From Lentisphaerota bacterium (GTDB taxonomy: Bacteria; Verrucomicrobiota; Kiritimatiellia; RFP12; UBA1067): a stretch of DNA of 12,488 nucleotides. The stretch covers positions 1-12,488 of the forward strand of contig SUVZ01000072.1 of assembly GCA_015061765.1 (NCBI GenBank). Direction: 5' to 3'. The notes under the pieces are model-generated. The model saw only the letters and a list, made by a program, of their open reading frames with translations. It ran no database searches and was not told where the DNA came from. Below, one piece after another: positions 7,314-12,488 of this stretch (positions within the stretch are counted from its first letter, which is position 1; each line of letters starts with the position of its first letter). A program made the translations under genes and the position numbers.

Positions 7314-10300
7314 ATGAATCGTTTCATCGGCTTCGCATTTGCTTTTTGCGTTTTGTCTGTAAATGCATCTGTGCCGTGTCTGCAACCTGGGGTTAAAGAA
7401 TATGTGGCAGGGGAGGGACGCTATGCTGTTGCTGGAAAAGTCGCTGTTTTCGATGACAATGCGCAGTGTCGTATAGGTGCTTATGAGATACCGGGACTTT
7501 CGGATCGTAGGGTATGGAATGGTGCGCTTCCAGAATGCGGAATCATGATTGCGGTCGAGGGATCCACATTCGGCAAGTCGCTTGTGAACCGATTTGGCCT
7601 GAAGGTTCCTGAACGTGAGCAAGGTTACGCAATCGCCGTTACCGAGAAAAGCGTTGCAATTGTAGGGAGGGATCCCATCGGAGCCCTTTACGGATGCGTT
7701 ACATTCAGGCAGCTGGCGCAGTCAGATTCAGTTCTCGCATGCACGATCCGCGATTGGCCGGATTTCCGATATCATGGAGAGGTGTCAATAGGTCGCGGAT
7801 TGTGGTTTTTCGGAGCGGGAAAAGACCTTCCCGGAAGGTTTGAGGCAATGCGGAGAGCTGTGGATGAGTTGGTAAGGCATAAGGTGAATCTTGCCGGTGA
7901 TCTATTTCGGGTGCGAGCCAATACCACGGAGGAGGAACTTAAGGAGTGGCGGGCGTTTCTGGCGTATATGCGCGAACGCGGCATACGCCTTCATCTATAT
8001 TCGACGATGGCAATCTGGGACAGGGACGTTCATCCAAAGAGCGTGTCTCTTAAGAACTGGAGATGCGTTGTCGGGCATAGGGCAAGTTATGACCATTATC
8101 ATTGTTGGAGTGACGATGCTGCCATTCGAGCTTCGGCGGAACGTTACGCGGATTTCCTTGTTCGGATAGGGGCGCGGGATGCACTCGTAACGATGCATCC
8201 CGCGGACGATGGCGGCGTTGAGGACCCGGAAAACTGGAGCAGACGCTGTGAGGCATGCAGAAGACGGTGGAAGGATGATGAGCGCTGGGCGGCAACGGCG
8301 AACATAATAAACATATGGGGTGATGTGTTTAAACGTCGTCTGCCGAAAGTGTCTCTCGGATCGTGCATCTATCCATATTGGATTTCTTGGTTGAAGCGCC
8401 CTTTTGAAGAACGATCACAACTATGGAAACAGAATGTCACTGAATATTGGCGATTGCTGGACAAAGCCATAGAGGACAAGGATTTTTGGTTCAGTTCATG
8501 GGCTGCGACTCCGGCGCAGTTAAGGGAATACCGTACTTATGTGCCGAGTCGTCCGATCCATATCAGCGATCCATATCCGCAGAATGCGGGCGTGTTTTCC
8601 ACTTGTCACAGAAAGATTGGTACGCTAAACGGAGATAATGTTGAACGGTCGACTCCGGCTGGTGGGGATCAAAATCTTCCGGAAGCCTGTTTTTTGGCTG
8701 CGGAATACGCATGGGACGCGAATGCGCCGGGGAAGGAAATATATGACGGTGGCGTGTATTACAATCCTCTGACAGATCAGACCGGGCCGGATATGGTAAT
8801 CACGAATTCACTGGTGAGAATCTGTCGTACGTTCTGGGGAGATAGGTTTGCGCCATATATGGTTCGGATTCTTTCGTCTGGCGTTATGCCACGTTATATT
8901 GAGGATCCAGAATCGACCGTTCGTCATTGGCGGCGCAGGTTCGCAAATCCGGATTATGATCCATCATCGAAGCATGGACGCAAATTTGCCAGAGAATCTC
9001 TTCTGGCGGTTGATGATGCGTCTTTCTTGCGAAGCCAGCTGACAGCTGCAGAATGCTGCGAGAATGCTGTTGCCGAGGCTGTGCCAACTGCAATGGATCT
9101 GAAGGATCCGGTGCGGAGGCGCTATTTCGCCTATTTTGCGAAAAGAGCCCCGCTTTGGACCGCCTGCGCCCGTGTGAGGCTTGCGCTGCGTGAGGCAAAA
9201 GAGCTTAAATCGAAGGGACTCCGTGAAGAGGCCTGCGAACTATTGCGCCGAGCGCGAAAGAGATGTATAGACGATTACAGAAAGGCTGAAGAGTCTCCGT
9301 TTGCCAAAGAGATTGATTTCCGTTCCGATATCAGCCATGACGACAAGATGTTGAGATCCGACATCTGGCTCAATATGATTGATGCGGAACTTGAGAGTGG
9401 CAGACCTCGCTTCCGTGTCGGTATCTTGTCTGATACTCATATAACAAATGACCCGGCAAGTCTGGGACTGGTGCAGAAAGCGATGGTGCTGTTCAGCAGA
9501 GAGAATGTTGATGTCATCTGCCATCTTGGCGATTTGGCTGATTTTTATGCGCCGAAGGGATTTGTTCATTATCGCAGAGCAGTGGAAGATGCGTTTGCTG
9601 GAAATATGCCTCTCACTCTTTATGCATTTGGAGGACATGACCGCAACCGCTATAGATGCCGGAAAGAGGATGCTGACAGAGAGACGGCGGTATGGGAAAT
9701 AATGAGAAAGGCGCTCAAAGCTTCACATGGCCTCTATGATGTCGTTGAGTTCAAGGGATATCCTTTTGTGATAGTCCAGGAATACATGGATGTTAAACGT
9801 GCGGAAAAACTTCTGAAGGGCGCTATTGACAGGTATCCTGACAAACCGGTGTTCCTGCTTTATCATGAACCGGCCATGTCAACAACAGAGTCTTCGGCCG
9901 GATGGGGCAATTGGGCTATCAGACGGATATGCGATAGATACCCTAGGGTGGTTTTATTGAGTGGACATACGCACGGAAGTGTGCGCAATGAACTTATGAT
10001 TTGGCAGGAAGGTTTTACCGCCATAAACGGAGGGTGTCTTTATAAATGGCTTGGCCCCGTCGCGAATATTGATTACAAATTGCGCATGAAGCATGATGAC
10101 GGTGTCATCGTGATGGATGTGAATTCGGATTCTCTTGTGTTCCATCGTTATTCGGTAATGACCGGCCTTGAACACAACAAGGAGAACCCATGGCGGGTGC
10201 CATTGCCGTTTTATGTGAAAGACGCACCGTATCGGAAAGATGTCCGTCAGGCACATTCACCTATCCCTCAATGGCGAGATGGGGCGCAGTTGGAAACGGA

Positions 10301-11033
10301 TTGGACCCGAGAAATGCTCAAAGTCGCTTTTCCTCCGGCGAATCATAGGATTGGAATATACCGGAACATAGTGAAGATTTCTGATTCAAACGGGCAAACT
10401 GTTACGATGGCTTCAGATGCAGGGGAGTTTTGGAGAGTTTCAAATAATGTCAACCGGTGTGAATTCTCGTTTTCCACAGACTATTTCAGTCCCGGCTCGA
10501 AACTTTCCGTGTCAGCATGGGCAGAAGGTTTCTTCGGTAACCGCAGTGATGAACTTAAGGTTGATACAAGAATGCCCCGGTGGTGTTCCCCTGGCCGGTT
10601 GCTGTGGCAAACGGAAGATGCTTTTCAAGATCTTTCAGTCCGATATGGGAGTAGGAAGGGAAGAGAACAGCCGGTCACTCTTGATAAAGATGGTTGGCTT
10701 TGTGTTACAGGCAGGGTGTTTCGTGTCGATCTGCCTGTTCATGTATTCCCTGCAACAGATCTTCCCGGACAGAAATATTCGGTGCTGTTGACCTTGGAGG
10801 ATCAACGTAGTAAAGGGGGATGTTGGAGGATAGAACTCGTTGATTCCAGAACATTTCGCCCTTTGGTCGCAGAAAGGATAAACACAATGGAAGGAACGGT
10901 CGGACGCACGACGTACCGCCTCACCTTGACCAAAAAGGACGCTGGAATTTTGCCAGTGACAGTTTCATTTACTTATGGCGGACCATGGTCACGCGTAAAG
11001 TTATCTGGAGTGCAAGTCCGCTCAATACGATAG
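7314..11033 (+). CDS. Secreted fusion: GH84-like beta-N-acetylhexosaminidase plus calcineurin-like metallophosphoesterase
   Basis: 1239 residues. Signal peptide 1-18 (ending VNA). Residues about 20-140 resemble the GH20b-type domain that precedes bacterial hexosaminidases (QGYAIAVTEKSVAIVGRDPI, GALYGCVTFRQL). Residues about 148-480 look like a TIM barrel of GH84 type: FRYHGEVSIGRG, MHPADDGG with a D298-D299 pair as candidate catalytic residues, then IHISDPYPQNAG and FLAAEYAWDAN. Residues about 490-695 are helical, as in GH84 C-terminal regions. Residues 699-950 are a calcineurin-like phosphoesterase: SDTH (D707, H709), GDLAD (D740, D743), GGHD (773-776), YHEP (H851) and GHTH (H885, H887). The usual metal-binding asparagine of GNH(D/E) is glycine at 774. 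Residues about 985-1239 are beta-rich, possibly glycan-binding. GGAGA at 7302-7306 lies 7 nt before the ATG, inside the end of the previous gene. The phosphoesterase call is firm; the GH84 relation is by architecture and short motifs, with GH20 or another hexosaminidase-like family possible. Confidence 0.75.
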   Translation: MNRFIGFAFAFCVLSVNASVPCLQPGVKEYVAGEGRYAVAGKVAVFDDNAQCRIGAYEIPGLSDRRVWNGALPECGIMIAVEGSTFGKSLVNRFGLKVPEREQGYAIAVTEKSVAIVGRDPIGALYGCVTFRQLAQSDSVLACTIRDWPDFRYHGEVSIGRGLWFFGAGKDLPGRFEAMRRAVDELVRHKVNLAGDLFRVRANTTEEELKEWRAFLAYMRERGIRLHLYSTMAIWDRDVHPKSVSLKNWRCVVGHRASYDHYHCWSDDAAIRASAERYADFLVRIGARDALVTMHPADDGGVEDPENWSRRCEACRRRWKDDERWAATANIINIWGDVFKRRLPKVSLGSCIYPYWISWLKRPFEERSQLWKQNVTEYWRLLDKAIEDKDFWFSSWAATPAQLREYRTYVPSRPIHISDPYPQNAGVFSTCHRKIGTLNGDNVERSTPAGGDQNLPEACFLAAEYAWDANAPGKEIYDGGVYYNPLTDQTGPDMVITNSLVRICRTFWGDRFAPYMVRILSSGVMPRYIEDPESTVRHWRRRFANPDYDPSSKHGRKFARESLLAVDDASFLRSQLTAAECCENAVAEAVPTAMDLKDPVRRRYFAYFAKRAPLWTACARVRLALREAKELKSKGLREEACELLRRARKRCIDDYRKAEESPFAKEIDFRSDISHDDKMLRSDIWLNMIDAELESGRPRFRVGILSDTHITNDPASLGLVQKAMVLFSRENVDVICHLGDLADFYAPKGFVHYRRAVEDAFAGNMPLTLYAFGGHDRNRYRCRKEDADRETAVWEIMRKALKASHGLYDVVEFKGYPFVIVQEYMDVKRAEKLLKGAIDRYPDKPVFLLYHEPAMSTTESSAGWGNWAIRRICDRYPRVVLLSGHTHGSVRNELMIWQEGFTAINGGCLYKWLGPVANIDYKLRMKHDDGVIVMDVNSDSLVFHRYSVMTGLEHNKENPWRVPLPFYVKDAPYRKDVRQAHSPIPQWRDGAQLETDWTREMLKVAFPPANHRIGIYRNIVKISDSNGQTVTMASDAGEFWRVSNNVNRCEFSFSTDYFSPGSKLSVSAWAEGFFGNRSDELKVDTRMPRWCSPGRLLWQTEDAFQDLSVRYGSRKGREQPVTLDKDGWLCVTGRVFRVDLPVHVFPATDLPGQKYSVLLTLEDQRSKGGCWRIELVDSRTFRPLVAERINTMEGTVGRTTYRLTLTKKDAGILPVTVSFTYGGPWSRVKLSGVQVRSIR

Positions 11034-11042
11034 AGAAGTTAA

Positions 11043-11077
11043 GGGGGGCTTCAAGGGTTGCCCCTCCCGGGCGGAGG
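11043..11077 (+). terminator. GC-rich fold after the operon, possible terminator
   Basis: Ten bases after the last stop codon, GGGGGGC (11043-11049) can pair with GCCCCTC (11060-11066): seven pairs including one G-T, loop of 10. The overlapping CCTCC (11063-11067) can instead pair with GGAGG (11073-11077). No T-run follows, so it is not a classical intrinsic terminator, and the call rests on position and structure. Confidence 0.3.
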
Positions 11078-11340
11078 CGGATCGCTCACGGCAAGTTTCG
11101 GATAACAGTGTCCTATGCGTCCCGCACATCTTGCCTCAAGCATGCAAGTTGCGAATACTGCCGAATGCAGTTAGCGGTGAATTGAGGGTCAAATAATTTG
11201 AATAATTCGGATCTGGTCTGGAAAGGGTTTGATTGACGGTTTCTATTTGCTGATTTTTAAACTTATCCCTGTTTCAGCTTAGTCCACCCCATCGGCGCAA
11301 GGTTTTGTGCATCTGCATCGTTGCTTGATAGTCATTTGGC

Positions 11341-11377
11341 TGAGAATTAGTCCGAACCATATTCTCACGTATTCTCA
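11341..11377. repeat. TGAGAAT / ATTCTCA / ATTCTCA short repeat set
   Basis: TGAGAAT at 11341-11347 is followed by two copies of its exact reverse complement, at 11361-11367 and 11371-11377. The left arm could pair with either right arm, giving two exclusive hairpins with loops of 13 and 23 nt. The arms are short, so chance is possible. Confidence 0.4.
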
Positions 11378-11733
11378 GTCTCATTGGGATCGGATTCATC
11401 CATGAGAAGTGCACGGATTCATGGTATAAGAGCCGTGTAGAAGTGCAGAAAGTGTAGAAGAGGATACGGTTTGACGAGGGGGAGTAGGAAATATGGGAGG
11501 GGGTATATCTTCATTGCCCATACGGCGACGCCGAGTGCTGCCATTTCCGGACGTTTTTATTGCCGCGTCCCTTCGCTGATGCTCAATCTTTATCCTGACA
11601 AATCAAAAACATTACAATTGCGCTGGAAATCAGGGGACACACCCTTCGAACGAGTAATATAAATTAAAAAGAAGTGTTTAATATTTGATTAATTAAACGC
11701 TTTCTCTCACTTTTGAAGGGTTCCCCGAAAAGG

Positions 11734-11754
11734 CAACGGGCGAGCCGCCCGTTG
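11734..11754. repeat. Perfect 9-bp stem-loop
   Basis: CAACGGGCG, a 3-nt AGC loop and CGCCCGTTG form a perfect GC-rich hairpin. It is not followed by a T-run and has no complete gene directly upstream, so a terminator role is unsupported. It resembles small extragenic palindromes scattered in many genomes, but only one copy is present here. Confidence 0.6.
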
Positions 11755-11804
11755 TACGAGTAAGGCGGCGAATCACGGTCCGCGGGGGCGCTACCCTTTC
11801 CGAT

Positions 11805-11881
11805 ATGTCATAACTAAAATTTCATGGCGAAAAATTCGTCACGAAATTTTCGCCATGAAATGTCGGTTTATGATATGACAT
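11805..11881. repeat. 43-nt imperfect hairpin inside an 8-bp outer inverted repeat (MITE- or REP-like)
   Basis: The inner arms at 11819-11838 and 11842-11861 pair over 15 bp (ATTTCATGGCGAAAA with TTTTCGCCATGAAAT), then one A-A mismatch, then TTCG with CGAA, around a TCA loop. Outside lie ATGTCATA (11805-11812) and its reverse complement TATGACAT (11874-11881). The 77-bp unit is thus an outer inverted repeat flanking a long hairpin, a layout seen in small non-coding mobile or extragenic elements. It ends 4 bp before the likely original start codon of the ATPase gene. No target-site duplication was evident. Confidence 0.6.
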
Positions 11882-11965
11882 GCACATGAAACTGAAAACC
11901 CATTTCTGACTGTCGGCTATGCTGGGGAGGAGTACTTCTGCGATCGTTGTCGCGAGACGGCGAAA

Positions 11966-12445
11966 ATGATAGCGGCGTTCGAGAATGACCGCAATTTCAC
12001 GCTCGTAGCACCCAGACGTTACGGTAAGACCGGACTCATAAAGAATGCTTTGGCCAAGATGCCGGCGGAATTCACAGGCATCTACCTCGACATATTCTCC
12101 ATCGAAGACCTCGCCACGTTTGCAGCGGCATTTGCGTCCGCAGTGACAGGGGCGCTGGATTCTCCCGTGGAGAAGATGTTGTCCGCCGTTGCCCGATTCT
12201 TCAAGAGCTGCCGTCCGACGATCACACCGCAGGAAGACGGGACACCGCGCTTTTCCTTCGACGTCGCTCCTTCAGTCGCCGCAGCTACGCTTGACGAAGT
12301 GTTTGCCTATCTCAAGAGCAAGGAACGTCGCATGGTCATCGTCATTGACGAATTTCAGCAGATAGCGGAGTTTCCGGGAAATGGGGCCTTCGATGGTTTG
12401 CACGTGCCAGCCGTTTACGGCGGCAATCTCCTGGACGCCATATAG
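11966..12445 (+). CDS. Damaged P-loop ATPase (AAA/archaeal-type ATPase family), chimeric 3' end
   Basis: The frame from ATG 11966 encodes 159 residues. Residues 1-136 belong to a P-loop ATPase family found as stand-alone, often accessory, genes: Walker A APRRYGKT (15-22, with the first glycine replaced as is usual in that family) and Walker B MVIVIDEF (123-130). From about residue 137 the frame reads antisense through a regulator gene fragment, so most of the C-terminal half is missing. The start is doubtful. The frame stays open upstream to 11879 and encodes ENPFLTVGYAGEEYFCDRCR, typical of this family's N-terminus, but without an in-frame ATG. ATG 11886 would read M-K-T-E-N-P-F if one extra A stood in the AAA run at 11889-11891. 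Probably a pseudogene or an assembly-broken gene. Its relation to the operon is only proximity. Confidence 0.65.
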   Translation: MIAAFENDRNFTLVAPRRYGKTGLIKNALAKMPAEFTGIYLDIFSIEDLATFAAAFASAVTGALDSPVEKMLSAVARFFKSCRPTITPQEDGTPRFSFDVAPSVAAATLDEVFAYLKSKERRMVIVIDEFQQIAEFPGNGAFDGLHVPAVYGGNLLDAI

Positions 12446-12488
12446 TTTTCCGGGCGCCGATGACTTTGCGGAAGGCTGAAAGTATAGG
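12374..12488 (-). pseudogene. Second partial copy of the XylR-type regulator gene (5' part only)
   Basis: Positions 12374-12487 match 1028-1141 with one difference (12470 G against 1124 C); the last window base also differs (12488 G against 1142 A). On the minus strand this encodes residues 5-42 of the first regulator, and the 12470 difference is silent (TCG to TCC, both serine). The start codon would lie beyond the window, and the other end is joined at 12374 to the ATPase gene rather than continuing as regulator. It is either a paralogue or strain variant joined by recombination, or an assembly artefact. Confidence 0.8.

Larger units (their letters stand above)
11034..11885. other. Long intergenic region without a convincing gene
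   Basis: About 850 bp between the last operon gene and the damaged ATPase gene. No reading frame here looks like a real protein. It contains a GC-rich fold just after the operon (11043-11077), a TGAGAAT/ATTCTCA repeat set (11341-11377), an AT-rich stretch with the inverted repeat GTTTAAT/ATTAAAC (11676-11698), a perfect 9-bp stem-loop (11734-11754) and a 43-nt hairpin (11819-11861). A TTGACG at 11233-11238 followed 17 nt later by TTTAAA could be a weak promoter, but nothing recognisable lies directly downstream. I saw no tRNA or CRISPR array. Confidence 0.6.

Noticed and set aside
11471..11662. 63-residue frame in the intergenic region
   Set aside because: It has a TTG start, no recognisable motif and no convincing coding character in the surrounding sequence.
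11034..11885. CRISPR array or tRNA in the long non-coding stretch
   Set aside because: There are no regularly spaced direct repeats of suitable length and no cloverleaf-like sequence with a recognisable T-arm.
1..12488. Circular element closed by a terminal repeat
   Set aside because: The end-of-window repeat matches an internal stretch (1028-1141), not the first bases, and has a mismatch, so it does not show simple circular closure.

Overview
The window looks like a bacterial contig from the Verrucomicrobiota/Kiritimatiellota/Lentisphaerota neighbourhood, probably gut- or host-associated. This is an inference from gene content: paired GntR-LacI and AraC(XylR)-type sugar regulators, a secreted GH29 fucosidase, and degenerate secreted SUMF1/FGE-like proteins whose N-terminal beta domain opens with a 'RQ.WPW' motif. 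No rRNA or other marker gene confirms it.

Layout. Positions 1-1153 (minus strand) hold a XylR-type AraC regulator that lacks only its last few residues. Positions 1154-1275 are a divergent promoter region with a perfect 14-bp palindrome near the middle and an extended -10 element on each side. Positions 1276-11033 (plus strand) form one tight six-gene run: GntR-LacI regulator, GH29 alpha-L-fucosidase, a small unrecognised secreted protein, two tandem SUMF1/FGE-like secreted proteins, and a 1239-residue secreted fusion of a GH84-like hexosaminidase with a calcineurin-like phosphoesterase. Gaps between genes run from a 4-bp overlap to 47 bp. Positions 11034-11885 appear non-coding and contain several hairpins, including a 43-nt imperfect palindrome nested in a short outer inverted repeat. 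From 11886 there is a P-loop ATPase gene that is damaged at both ends. At 12374 it joins abruptly to a second, almost identical copy of the 5' part of the first regulator gene.

How it works together (inference). Two sugar-sensing regulators with the same LacI-like sensor fold but different DNA-binding domains face each other across one promoter region. They probably control a secreted glycan-processing set that removes fucose and probably N-acetylhexosamine from a host or dietary glycan, with a phosphoesterase activity physically linked to the hexosaminidase. The SUMF1-like proteins lack the cysteine pair of a true formylglycine-generating enzyme and no sulfatase is present, so they are more likely binding or structural proteins. 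No transporter or outer-membrane receptor lies in the window.

The right end (after about 11880) should be treated with caution. The frameshifted start, the chimeric ATPase 3' end and the 114-bp near-copy of an upstream gene suggest recombination or, at least as likely, a metagenome assembly junction.
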